Origin: Eutypella sp. D-1 | Lineage: Eukaryota > Ascomycota > Sordariomycetes > Xylariales > Diatrypaceae | Length of the DNA: 64,000 nucleotides | Direction of reading: 5' to 3' | Assembly: GCA_023313575.1 (NCBI GenBank) | Contig: JAJTTP010000004.1 | Coordinates: 1,364,001-1,428,000, forward strand | In this document: piece after piece, positions 46,302 through 58,302 of the stretch | Numbering within the stretch: position 1 is the stretch's first letter | Layout: every line of letters starts with the position of its first letter | Notes under the pieces: generated by a model | Databases searched by the model: none | What the model was told of the DNA's origin: nothing | Seen by the model: only the letters and a program-made list of their open reading frames with translations | Made by a program: the position numbers and the translations under genes

Positions 46302-48296
46302 CTAAGTAAGCGCCGGGGAGCCGACCAGCCACCCAAACCGGCCACCAGCTGCGCGACCTCCAACCGTTCGTGAGTCGGGCCGGCATCGAGAAGACCGACC
46401 GCGGGTTTAGGAGGGTTTGGTTCTTTCTATTTTTGTTCGCGTGCAGTGTTAAAGCTACGCTACTATCGTCTGCACGGGGGCAAGGCCATCTAGGAGGGGG
46501 GCTCCGTCGTCAGTTCCTCCTTCTAAGACGACTGGATGTAAAAGGCGCAAATTGCGAAAGAAGGCGCCCGCAGACAGATGTGGCGGGTAAGGGCAGCTCA
46601 CACTCGCGCGCGCACCCGTCCACGGGATTGGACGCCACATCAAGGCTATGAGTGAGAAGGCTGGGAAGGGCACCCCCCTCTTCACTGAACCCTTGCATAC
46701 GTATCTCACCAACCGCTGTGTCAGCGCGGCCAGAGGCCAGAGGCCCTTTACCGAACGAGCCTTTGTGCTCTTTCTCAGGCCCGGTTCATTGGCTAGGTTT
46801 GCGGGAGGTGGATGGTGAGTGGTCGATTGGGACGGGATCGCGGATGCAGGCGGGTTGAGAAGGAGATAAGATCGTCGATAGCTGCTGCTACATAGTAGTA
46901 GGAGGGCGGCGGCGCAGGTAAGACCTGGCCCGCCGTGCTACCCCAGCCTGCCAGCGGGACCACAGGTGCTATGTAGGTTGCATTGGGTTGGTAGGCAAGT
47001 AACCAAGGTAGGGTAGGCGCGCGTTCCAGATCGTCCCGGACGGGTTACCTCGGGCGGTGGTACCGGTCTGGTCTCGTGGTCGCGGACGTGCCAGCGTTCA
47101 AGACAGCCGATACTACAGTAGGCACACGGCCGCCCCAACCAAACCAACCAGCTTAACCAGCCAACCACGGATCCCCTCCCTCCAGGTGCTCTCTTGCATT
47201 GCTTACTAGGTCTAAGGTGGTAGGTAGTCTAAGCCTCCCCCGTAATCCGATCTACATCTTGTGGAAGTCGAGCGAAAAGATCACGCGTTGGAAGCGGAAG
47301 CACGAAGGACTCCCCGTACTGTCAACAAATAGATAGATCCGCGGGTGCGGCAACAACAGAGTCGCAGCCTTGTCTGTTCATGTCTGTCTAGTAGTTCTAT
47401 AGTACGTACACGTAGGTATGTGTGTATGCAGTATGCTCTCGTGTGGAGGCGCCGCGCCCGATTATGACGCCTTACCTGCTCCCACGTCGCCGCTTTAGCC
47501 CATTGGATAAGCCAAGCCGACATCCAATTACCGTATTTGGACGTGTACTCAAAAGCTCCCTGGGACTAGTAATCAATGCTTGGGCTGCATCTCCCCCCAG
47601 GTCGTATCGCCAAGGATGGAGAATAGGTATAAAAACCGGACCGAACGTATGACAGACGATGCCGCCAGACGCCGCCGCCGCCGCAGGCCACGCCGCTGAT
47701 GCACGAAATGACACTGCCACACCGCTTGTAGTTCCTTCCAACTAAACTGAAGCTTGATTGAACTGCAGATGCCATAGATGCCGCAGAAGCCGCAGGATCT
47801 GCATCAAGATGAGAGGAGACTCAGGATCGCTACCCCTAAATGCGCTACTGAAAGCGCCGTAATGATACGCGATAGCCGCGGCATCGACCAGTGGAGGTTG
47901 CGAGCACAATGCCGTATGCATGTAGGTTGAATATATGTAGACACGCTAGGTGTGTCTATTAGAAAACGCTCCACGTAGTCTGGCGCCATGATATACATAG
48001 ATGTTGCGTAGGCATGGCGTAACTGGATAGCTGGCCTCACGTGTAGCTGCACGGCGACCACTGTACATGCTGTTCGATCCATGTGGGTAGCAGACACTAC
48101 GTGTCGTATACGGCGCGACTGGATAGTCGACACGAGCTAATTGTCCGATGCATATGGAGAACCGGCATTAAGGGTAAGTTGGCGCGGATGGATAGCCGAT
48201 GGTTGGGAAGGAGATTCTGCTTTCATGGACAGTGAATCACGGGAGCGCTCTCCAGACGGATATGGGAAGATAGAGTGGAATACGGGACGACGTCTG
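46302..48296. other. Gene-poor block, right part
   Basis: About 2 kb of spacer downstream of cyclin C. Small ORFs (such as 47804-48133, minus) have no recognisable motif. Nothing else is supportable. Confidence 0.4.
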
Positions 48297-49443
48297 CTAT
48301 GACTTGTCGAGTCCCCTGGCCTTGACGAAGCGGTTGATCTGCTCCCGGGTCATCTTGTCGTTGTACTGCTCATGGCACTCGTAGAAGGAGATCAGCTCCT
48401 GCGTGCAGTCGACCATGCCCTCGATGTCGACGTTGCTCTCGGCCAGGAACGCCGCGAACCGCTGCACCTTGCCCACACGGGCCTCCTGCTGCCTATCCTT
48501 AGCCGGATCTGCGCCGCCGCCGCCGCCGCCTGGCGTGGTCTGTCCGCTTGTCGTCCCGCCGCTCCCGCCGCCGCCACCGCTACCGCCCATCACGCCCGGC
48601 CTGACTTGTTGCGTCTGCGCGAGCGCGGCTGCCGCTGCCGCCGCCATATTCGCCGCCCCGCCGCCCCCGACGGAATTAGGGCGGAGAACGAGGGATAGCA
48701 GGATCGCGGTCAGGGCTATAATGTGCGGCGGGTAGAGCAGGGGTAGATCGGTCATGTAGTGGTCGTTGATGACGGACATGGCGATGTTGATCTCGTCCTG
48801 GGACAAGAACAGGTCGGACTGGAGGCTCGTCAGGGTCCGGTACGGCTGGTGCACGATCAGGTGGGAGTTCATCTCCGAGATGAGGAAGAACTCGCACTCG
48901 CCGAGGCGCCCGACGTCGAGGGCGAGCAGATCTGCGTGGCGGCACTGCGATTAGCCGTGCGCCCGATAGTATAGCGTATAGCGTGCTGGGGGTCTATGGC
49001 TTCACTCTCACCTTGCCAGAGGGAACGGGCCTCCTGCACCACGATTCTAATGTGCTGGGGGCACTCCTCCATCTTGCAGGCCAGATACAAGGCGGTGGCG
49101 ATGACGAGGTAGGGGTTGGTCCGGCGTATCTCGACCTTGCAGTAGAACCGCTTGATGTAGAGTTGGGCGGTGGCCATGGCCTGCTGCTTGCTTCCGAGCC
49201 TCTTTCCGAGGCGGTTGATCTCTGACAGACGATCGTTAGCGATTACTAGATCCGCCCGGGGATGCCGCCGTGCCGTGACTTACGCTGGTTGATGTATATG
49301 CTCAGGTGCCTCCACTGGGGCAGCGGGAACATCCGGATCAAGGTCTGCTCATCATTCTGAAGCTTCTCGCGCATCTGCGCCAGCTCCTCCTTGGAGAATT
49401 GCCAGAACCGCCGTTGGGTGGACTCCCAGTAGTTGGCGGCCAT
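48297..49443 (-). CDS. SSN8: Cyclin C, Mediator kinase-module subunit
   Basis: Cyclin C (SSN8/SRB11) activates CDK8/SSN3 in the Mediator kinase module, which modulates RNA polymerase II transcription. Three exons on the minus strand (49443-49284, 49221-49012, 48931-48297) give 334 residues. The start [20 protein letters not shown] is characteristic. The cyclin box follows: [20 protein letters not shown], then [27 protein letters not shown] (in two parts) and [20 protein letters not shown]. The second cyclin fold is interrupted by a long Gly/Ala-rich insert (about 245-290), as in other filamentous fungi. The C-terminus is helical ([20 protein letters not shown]). Splicing creates the Gln of NQQINRL at the first junction, which supports the borders. 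Divergent from SAL1. Confidence 0.95.
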
Positions 49444-50425
49444 CGTGGTCGGTGGAGGGAGGAGTTGGGGATTGCTGGTGACGGGACGGTGAGCTATTGG
49501 ATTTCCCCTACAGCATAGTTGCTTTGTGAGTCCCGCCTGAGGAAGGCTGGGATAGTGTTCCCTTCCTCGTGACTTTAGTGTGAGACGGAGGTTGATGTTG
49601 CGATCTCGGGATGTCAGGAACGTAGCTGAGCAGCTACACCAGGTATCGTAATATTGTAGTATCGTAGTATCGCAGTATCACAGTATCGTATGTATGTATG
49701 TATCGAGACCCGCCAATACCCGGACAGGATGGCCCCTGGGACCCATTTATCAGGGCTTATCAGGCTTATCAATCTCTTATCCATACCTTAGGTACAGGTA
49801 GGTAATCCCTTTTCCCTTTCCAGCTGGACATGTAGCGTCTCTCCTCATTGGGTATAGCTCTGTATTATGACGAAAGGGCCTTCTATCATTCGTCCACAGG
49901 CTTGGAAGTGCCTTGTAAGTGCCTGTAAGTGCCTTAAGTAGCAGTAGGTAGGCGGCACTCTAGTGGTAGAGTGGTACCTATCTAGCTTGTTCTAGGTACA
50001 TAGTTAGGGGGTGGTAGCCAATCCCTGCCGCCCTGACAGCAACTGGAGCTGCGCTTTTTCCAATTCATCAATCCCACCCGCATTAATCAATGAATTCATT
50101 GACGTGAGCAAAAGGCAGATTGGCAGCTCTGGAGACCTCATTGACAGACAAGGCGCCGGCCAATTTTCCAGCGCTTTACCTTGGAAATCCCTGAAATCTC
50201 ACCAAACCGTCACCTACTTACTCATCTGCTGTCACTTACACCCCCGTCAATCGACGTCAATCCCGATCTCTAGCAGCGGCGGAGAAGCTCGAGATTCCTC
50301 CAGAACACACCGCGATCTCGAATCCGCACACTACGATGCCTTATTCGTACCCCCGCGCTTCCCCTCCCTGTCTCTCAATCCTGCGATCCGTCCTTTGTGC
50401 GCCGCGCCAGTCATGAGCACTGGTG
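49444..50425. promoter_or_regulatory. Divergent promoter region, SSN8 / SAL1
   Basis: About 980 bp between divergent start codons. It has short tandem TAGTATCG-type words (49658-49690), repeated GTATGTATG, and GCTTATCAG repeats near 49750. No gene seen. Confidence 0.45.
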
Positions 50426-52833
50426 ATGAAGCTCCCGGACGTGGTCACCGAGGTCGAGATGGAGCTGGCAGAGTCCCAGAATCAGCGGGATGCCCGTATC
50501 GAACAGCTGTGGAAGAAGCTGGACTTCCAACATAAGGGGGAGCTTGACCTGAAAGGATTGCAGAAGGGTCTCAAGAAAATCGATCACCGTTAGCATTCCG
50601 TTATTCTGATCCCTGAGCCGAGGCCGGGCTGACTGCTGATATTCATGTCCATAGCCATGAAAAATGCGGACGACATGATGAAGGAGATCATCAAGGTGGT
50701 GGATACCAATGGCGATGGCAAGATCCAATATGAAGGTGAGCATGTGGTGAGGTGGTCAAGTGGCGCCCCCGGCTTGAACGTCCCTCGTCTTCGCCGCCGG
50801 CGCTAATCCACCTCGCTAACCCCCACAGAATTCCGCGTCTTCGTCGAGGCCGCCGAGCGGCAACTCCTCGGGCTCTTCAGGTCCATAGATCGGGACCAGA
50901 ACGGAAAGCTCGACAAGGAGGAGCTCTATACGGCTTTCAAACGCGCCGGAATCGCCATCCCGGCGCGCAGGTTGCATGAGTTCTTCGAGGACATAGATCA
51001 TAATAAGGACGGCTTCATCACCTACGAGGAATGGCGGTACGTGGTCGCCTCCCATTGTCACCTGATCTTCACTTCGAGTTGTCTGTAACACACGGCATGA
51101 CAATATCCACGATATCACAATAAGGACGGAAGCGCTGCAGAATGACATTGACTGACCTGGATCCAGCGACTTTTTACTATTTATGCCAACTGCCGATCCC
51201 TCCACGACCTTGCACTCCGTCTTCACCTTCTACTCGGACATACTCACCCTAACTGCCGAGGGCGATTCCATTTTCAGTGACGAGACTCTCGAAGGCCTAG
51301 GTAGGAGCTCAGAATCTCTTCTGAAAAATCTCTTTGGTTCCTTCCTAAGACTATTCTACCCACCACCACCGGCCAGACCGCAAGGTACCCGGTTGCCGCC
51401 AGACCCTCCTACCAATTCACCCCGTAGTTCACCCGGACCACCCCCGGAGGAAGTGTCGCCTGTTTCTAGCGACGCAGCGAGGATGGGTCCCGCCGCGAGG
51501 AAATCATATGTCCAGGCTGCCAGTGACGTCGTGGTCTCCACGGCCAGCACGAGCACTGTCCCCCTGGGAACCCAGTCATCTGGCTTCCCCACCACCGAGG
51601 GCCCTGGGCCTGCGCCTGAGCCACGTGCACAAGGCAAAAAAACCGTGCTGATTAGTTACCTCCCCGATCCAGGCTACTTCATTGCCGGTGCCGTGGCGGG
51701 GGGCATATCCCGCACAACCACGGCCCCTCTCGACCGGCTCAAGGTGTACCTCCTCGTCAACACCAGCGCGCGCGCCAACCCCGTCGTGGACGCCGCCAAG
51801 AAGGGTCAGCCCCTGCTCGCCGTCAGGAACGCGGGGAGGCCCCTGATCAGCGCCGTGGGCGAGCTGTACAAATCCGGAGGCCTCCGAGGTTTCTTCGCTG
51901 GTATATTCAAGTCCTGTGAATGTGTACATGCACCGATTGCTAATGCCGAGTAGGCAACGGGCTCAACGTGGTCAAAATTATGCCCGAGACGGCAATCAGA
52001 GTATATCCACCTGTAAATTTCCTCCCACCCAGATTCGGGATCTAATGAGTTATAGTTCGGGGCGTACGAGGCCGCGAAGAGGACGCTCGCCGACCTGGAA
52101 GGACACGGCGATACGCGCCACATCAATCCGTACTCCAAATTTGCCGCCGGCGGTCTCGCAGGCATGGTTTCCCAGTAAGCTGTCCCACCTCCCTCCCTTG
52201 TTTCGACAATAGCTCACTATCCACCAGATTTTGCGTATATCCCCTGGATACTATTAAATTTCGGTAAGCCCCTTGCACTTCAAAATGGTCTCTGCTTTTC
52301 TCCTGACAAACTCCAGACTTCAAGCGGAGTATGTGTCGGGCGGCCCGCGGGGCAACGTCCTGCTCGCACAGACCTGCCGCAAGATGTGGGCCGAGGGCGG
52401 CCTCCGGGCGACCTACCGTGGCGTCACGATGGGCCTGGTCGGTATGTTCCCGTACTCGGCGATCGACATGGGCACGTTCGAGCTTCTCAAGACGACGTAC
52501 GTGACGTACCGGGCGAAGAAGGCTGGTGTGCATGAGGAGGACGCCCAGCCGAGCACGTTCGCGACGGGTATCATGGGCGCGACGTCGGGCGCATTCGGCG
52601 CCAGCGTCGTCTACCCGCTCAACGTGCTGCGCACCCGGCTCCAAACCCAGGGCACCAGCATGCACCCGGCGCGGTACACCGGTATTTGGGACGTCGCCAA
52701 CAAGACGGTCCGCAACGAGGGCGTCCGCGGCCTTTATAAGGGTCTCATGCCTAACCTCCTCAAGGTTGCCCCCGCCCTCAGCATCACCTGGATGGTCTAT
52801 GAGAAGGCCAAAAATATCATGAACTTGCACTGA
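50426..52833 (+). CDS. SAL1: Calcium-dependent mitochondrial ATP-Mg/Pi carrier
   Basis: Eight exons (50426-50588, 50655-50735, 50829-51036, 51167-51900, 51954-52000, 52056-52174, 52228-52263, 52317-52833) give 634 residues. The N-terminal half has EF-hands: DTNGDGKIQYEEF, DRDQNGKLDKEEL and DHNKDGFITYEEW are clear, with a degenerate first one (DFQHKGELDLKGL). The C-terminal half is a mitochondrial carrier with three PX[DE]XX[KR]-type signatures: APLDRLK, YPLDTIKFR and YPLNVLRTR (Asp/Glu replaced by Asn in the last). This is the SCaMC/Sal1 type, which exchanges ATP-Mg for phosphate across the inner membrane when cytosolic calcium rises. A long Pro/Ser-rich linker (about 200-300) joins the halves. 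The ATG at 50426 follows an in-frame stop at 50414, which fixes the start region. Confidence 0.94.
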
Positions 52834-55629
52834 ACTTATATCTACTTCCCGGTTTCTATTACGTAGGTGGGCGAGATCACGCAGCGGGCGAGCTCTGTCA
52901 TCTTACTTGATTTCGTCGATTGATTGCCTACGCTCCGCATTTCCGTTACACCTTCTACCACTGTACCGCTGCCATAAACGTCTCCGGTGGGACGAGCATA
53001 AACATGACACGACGTGGTTTCAACATTTACCACAATATCAACACCATTTCCCAGCCCGTGGGCCAGTTTGAGCCCCGGGCATATGTGTGCGCGGATGAGA
53101 TTACGGACGAGATTCCATTATACAGAAAAACTATAGAGGACAGCCACATTGGGTCCGGCCCGTCCTAGACAGATGGGGAAGACGAGCGAATGGATAGATC
53201 GAGGAGGAGGAGAAGTCTATATCCCGTGCATAGACCGGCGTTCTCTATTTCCTTTTTTTTCTTTCCCTGTTTCTGACATCGGGCAAAGCGGGCGGTTGGG
53301 CAAAAAGCGAGCGGGCGGGCGAAGCGAACAGGGTTGGTTGCCAATTGCTACTATCTACATGCTATCTACATCTTTTTTCTTTGTGTGTTGCTGCTCATTT
53401 CATTGGACACGAAAACTACCTATCTACCTATCTATCTACCTACCTCTGCCTTGTCGGCATCGCGAACCATGTACGCGGGCATAGAGTAGGGAACTCGGAC
53501 ACGGGGGGCGGAGAGGGCACGTGACCTCATGCATGGCGCCGGGCGAGACTTAGCGATAATGAGGGAAGTCTACACGCGATTTATGACGAGATATACATAC
53601 ATACATACCATTACTACCTATGTAGGTACTGCGACGCGCCCTCTGTTGACATCAGGTACCTACAAACCTTACCTCCGTCGCGTGATGGTCGGTCGGGCAA
53701 CGGATGACCGTGCCTTTACATACCTAGGTTCACCCCGCCCACAATGACGTGAGCTGGCTGGTAAAGTTGAGAGGCGGTGGGTCCCGTGCATGTGTCGTCG
53801 CGCTCGAAGTCGACGATGTCATCGATAATTGATCGCGTCTGACGGATTCTCGTGATGTCGTGAAGTCTAATCGGGGGGGAACTTTATCGCCGGACGAAAC
53901 CTCCGAGAGCACGGACCTGTTTTGTTGGGAAACTTAACTCTCTTTAGGATTTGTGACGCATTCACCACACAGTCTAAGCCTGAGCTTGAGTCTATATATA
54001 AAGTATATGTCACCGTGGAGACATCATGTCACCGCTGGACCCGGTTTGGCGTAGCGGCTGGTTGCGCAATAAGTGAGATCACTTGGATCAGAGCAATGTG
54101 TCCGTCTGTCTTTTGCGCCTTGCCAGATTTGGACGAACAAAAGCCTTTGAGGGAACGAACTTACTTAATAACGTAAATGAAGACGGCTCAATGTGAAACT
54201 GCAGACAAAAGATAAGGCACAAGAGATAAGAGACAATGGACATAGACATAGATATGTTGGGTATTGATCCACAACCGAAGTAGCAGTACAATGATTGCAC
54301 GTGACCTCTACTTGGGTCATCTGTATAGTACGATCTACTAGAGTATTTATTACCTACTCTACTATTCACTAATACAACGAATAAGATCGTATCTCAACAA
54401 GATATAGACAAATAATGCAGGCCAGATAGAGCATTGTCGGATCAGATCCGAGAACAGTTCCTGACTACTCCGTATATATTGCCCAATTAAGCTTAGCGTG
54501 GAGAATACCAGGTACCTAGGTATCCATCTTGATGTCCTCATACGCTTGCATCAAGTACCTAACTAGCCTGGCCAAGGTATGGAAGGTACAAGACAAAAAA
54601 ACTTAGGTACCTCAACCAAGTTGTACCCAAGACTCTGGATCCCCAATGCGGCACTCGACCCCTTAGCAGGTTTGCTGGGCTTGATCCACTAAGATTACAG
54701 GGATGTTTAAGGCTGTACTAGGCCGGGGCATGGACCGCATGCGGCAGACCAACCAACAAGCATTAAATGCGCTACATGCAAGGCTACCTTAACTTAGGGT
54801 AGGTAGGTATTAATATTAGAACCTTCCCAAAACACCAAAATTTAAACTTAACGATGCGATTGCGACAAACCTCCAACCTCCCCCCTCGGTTGCCCCTCTA
54901 TACATACATACCTACCCGCGTAGCCGTAGGTACTTAGTGTAATAATACCGACAATATCACCTTGATATCGATTACGTTATACGATCATTATTCGGTGCGA
55001 ACCTTCCAAGTGTCCAAGTGTCAAATCGAGGAAACCGAGTCGGATAACCACGATCACGAACGAGTACGTTGCGCCTCAGACGGAGGTATTCTAATATCGA
55101 AAGCGATTATTACGATTTCGACTTTTTCTGTGACATCAATAAGATATACAATAGATACTTGATGTAAGTTAGATTTGCACCTAAGGTTAGGTTCTGGTGG
55201 GGGTGGGAAATAAGCTCTGTCGTGTTTAAGCTCCCCCTCCCCCTCGTTTCAGCATCATCAACTTCATCTTCATTGACGTCATAAACCATAACCTTAACTG
55301 CTTGTTTACCCCTCCTCTGTTTGGTGCCTGTTTACGCGCCTGCCTACCTAGCTATCCACGACCATAAATATTTCCCCCCGCCCCCAGCTTCCTCTTTCCT
55401 TCCCTTCTTCTTCTTCTTTTTCTTCCTCAGAGCAATTCAAGAAAGAACTTCGCACCACTGCACACAAAAAACCAACTTCAATTGCACTTTCAACTGCCAA
55501 CTTTCAATCACAATTTCAAATCACAATCAAGACCAAGGTCACCCTTTCCAAAGAATTCAATTTCAAATCTGAAGCACTGAAGCTTCCAAACACCAAAACC
55601 ACCAAAAACCAAACCATCACGCTGACATC
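52834..55629. other. Intergenic region, 2.8 kb
   Basis: No gene seen. ACCTAGGT palindromes are at 53722-53729 and 54514-54521, and a CRE is at 55274-55281. From about 55220 the sequence becomes CT-rich and then CA-rich, the leader of the Ulp1-type gene. Confidence 0.45.
55274..55281. promoter_or_regulatory. CRE palindrome TGACGTCA
   Basis: Perfect ATF/CREB-type site about 350 bp upstream of the Ulp1-type ORF start. Function is inferred. Confidence 0.4.
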
Positions 55630-58302
55630 ATGAACCAGCCAACTGCCCAGACTGCCGATGCCTCTAGCGGTGTATCTCACCGGCTTCACGACCCAAACCA
55701 TTATACCAAGTGCAAAACTTGCGGTATTAGAAACCATATCCTGAAAGACAGGGTCTTACGTGAAGCCCATGCCTGTGGCCGTGCCGACGCCACCATAGCC
55801 GAGATACCGGGAGACAACGCCCCCATCACTGCCGAGGACCAGCTCCGCATCATCCGCCGCCACCGGAAGGAGCAGGAGAAGAAGAAGCAGGAGAAGCAGA
55901 AGAAGCATGCTTCTGTTGAGGAGATCGTGAAACCCGCTCTGGGCGCTCATCGATCCACTCGTATCACCAAGAGACCTGGTGTCCCCAAGAAAGTGGTCAC
56001 CATCAAGCTCCCTTACAAATCCACCTCTGTCAAACCGCACACCCCTCTCAGCTCTCGCAAACGCTCCTACAAGGAGTTCAGCGAGCCAGATCCCAAGGAT
56101 CCTGAGGAAGAGGAGAAGATCACTCCGTACTTCCTCCCGTTCGGCATTGAAGTCCCGGACCACCGCCTTCCTCCCATGCTCCGGATCGCACTTTCCGGCC
56201 CCAATTACTGCGCTCCTGCAGCGGACGCGCCCCAACCTATCGACTCCCAGCCTAGACTCATTCCTCTGTCCGCGTAGGGACCGGCACAGGAGAGTTCAGC
56301 CGAGGCCTCGCCAGCCTCATCGGAGCTCAGCAGCTTTGTACAAAGAATCAAGAGGTTCAAGCCTACACCTCGAAGTGAGCGTCGCAACACCTTGTTCGAT
56401 AAGCCTACTTCGTCTAGTGCACCTACATCAGCGTCGTCTGGTGCACCCCCCGCGCCTGCCGCGCCTAGTGCACCCCCCGCGCCTGCCGCGCCTAGTGCAC
56501 CCCCCGCGCCTACCGTACCTACCGCACCCCCCGCGCCTACCGTACCTACCGTACCTATCGCGCCTACCGCACCTGCCGCACCTGTCGCACCTGCCGCACT
56601 TGCCGTGCCTATCTCATCTAGTGCACCCACGTCTACTCAGGGGCCCGTCATGACGTCCCTCCCCGGGTCCTGGCCCATCGGCCCGGATGGCGGGTTTGTC
56701 GGCAACCAGGCCGCTCTGGGTCCGCCTCCCGCCGAACCCCAACAGCAAGGCTTCTTCACCCGTAACATCTTCGCCGTACTCAACAGATTTCGTAGTACCA
56801 ACAACGTTCCGGACGATGGTGGTCCGGATACATCTACCAACCATCAACCCCAGCAGAATGGGCACGTGAACGCCCCTACCAACCATATCAACCATACTAA
56901 CGGTGTTAACCGTGTCGCCCACGTTGCCACTGCTCTCAATCCCCCGGCACCGTTTCGCCGCACGCCTCTACCCTCACGTGAAGGGCCCCCGCCCGGATCT
57001 CTATCGGCCGGCAACCTGCGCTTCAGCACCAATGAAGAATTACGTCGGAGACATGGCATCACACAACGCCGTCCCGCAACACAGACCCAAACAGCCGGCC
57101 CTGCCACTGCTCCCGGCCCTTCCGGCTCGCAGCCGTCTTTGAGCCGCCCGCCCGCGCCTCAGTACAAGGGTACCAGAGATCTCTTCGATCATGAACAAGA
57201 TATCTCGCTGCCCGGTACGTCTGCCCCATCTGAACCTGGACACTTTTCGCCTAATGAGCGGAAGGCTGACGAGCTCGAAAGCGTGAGACAGAAACGCGAG
57301 CGCAGAGCGGAGGAGCGTCGAGCAGCAAAACAGAGACTTCGCGAGGCCGACGAGCGTATCAACGCAGCTGAGATCCGCGCTCGTCGATCACAGGAAAGAT
57401 TGCGCGAGTTAAAGGAACTTGCTGCGTCTAAGCAACGCACAGTTACTGAACCACCTTCACAGACGTCCTCGACGTCACAGCCGTCCTCGCAAGCCTCTTC
57501 AGAAACCCATTCGCAGACCGACCTGCGCGAGCCTCTGCGCCAGGAGCCTTCAGTGGCTGACCTGCGCAAGCCCAACCGGAACTTCATTTCTCCCCTCAGC
57601 ACGGAGTGGGACGCAAAGGTGGATGCTTCCACCCGCAGCGGCTTTGTAGTGAACGTTCCGAATCCAGAAGGGTTGCAGATCTCGGCACACGATTTCAGAA
57701 CGCTGGTCTCTCCTACAGCCTGGCTGAACGACAACATCATCCAGGGAGCCTTGGCCCATCTCGCTCATCATATCAACGACTCTGCTGGCGTTGTCTTTAG
57801 GAAGGGTCCCCCCAAGTGCATCGCCCTCTCCCCTTTGTTCTGGACCTACCTCGGCTCCGGCAATACCTTCACCCGTCGCCTGTCGAGGACCTGGGGCCTC
57901 ACTTCGGAGAACTTCTTGTCGGTGGATACGATCCTCCTGCCCATCAACCACGGTAACCACTGGACCGTAGTCGTGATTCGCCCGTCTTCCAAGACGGTCG
58001 CCTACGTAGACTCGTTCTACGGAAGCGGCCGGGGGCACCTGGAGACGGCGTTCCATTTCATCCGGACGATCATCGGGCCGGCCTTCGCGGAGGGGGAGTG
58101 GCGCACCCTCTCCTACAAGGTACCGCGCCAGACGAACGGCTACGACTGCGGCGCCTTCGTCATCGCCAACTCCGTCTTCCTGGCGCTGGGGCTCGACCCC
58201 AGTGCTTACAGGGGGGCGGAGATGCCTCTCTTTAGGCGGGTGGTGGCGGCCGTGTTGGTGGGTGGGGGGTTTCGTGGGGAGTTTGACCTGGCGGGCCTAT
58301 AG
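55630..58302 (+). pseudogene. Ulp1-type (C48) cysteine protease, frame split by TAG
   Basis: One register is open from ATG 55630 to the TAG ending at 58302, except for a single TAG at 56275-56277 (codon 216). The 5' part (215 residues) has a CKTCGIRNH motif with other Cys/His, a long Lys/Glu-rich helix and basic stretches. The 3' part has no ATG until 56650, so it does not look like a separate gene. It carries a Pro/Ala repeat, a coiled coil (about 57240-57420) and a complete Ulp1/SENP domain. Catalytic residues are visible: His (57958, GNHWTVVV), Asp (58009, VDSFYG), Gln (58129, PRQTNGYDCG) and Cys (58147). Such enzymes process or remove SUMO-like modifiers. The stop could be a disabling mutation (CAG to TAG is RIP-like), read-through, a missed intron or an assembly error. 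Confidence 0.75.
56441..56610 (+). repeat. Pro/Ala-rich coding minisatellite
   Basis: Degenerate tandem units of 27 nt, then shorter ones, encode SAPPAPAAP-type and PTVPTAPPAP-type peptides within the split protease ORF. They probably form an unstructured linker. Confidence 0.9.

Noticed and set aside
47804..48133. 109-codon minus-strand ORF
   Set aside because: Has an ATG and ordinary composition but no motif, splice partners or upstream leader signal; chance length in a 9 kb block.
56126..56325. 200-nt intron to explain the TAG in the protease ORF
   Set aside because: Phase-compatible, but the donor (GTACTT) is weak, and the removed stretch is open and coding-like apart from the TAG; kept only as an alternative.
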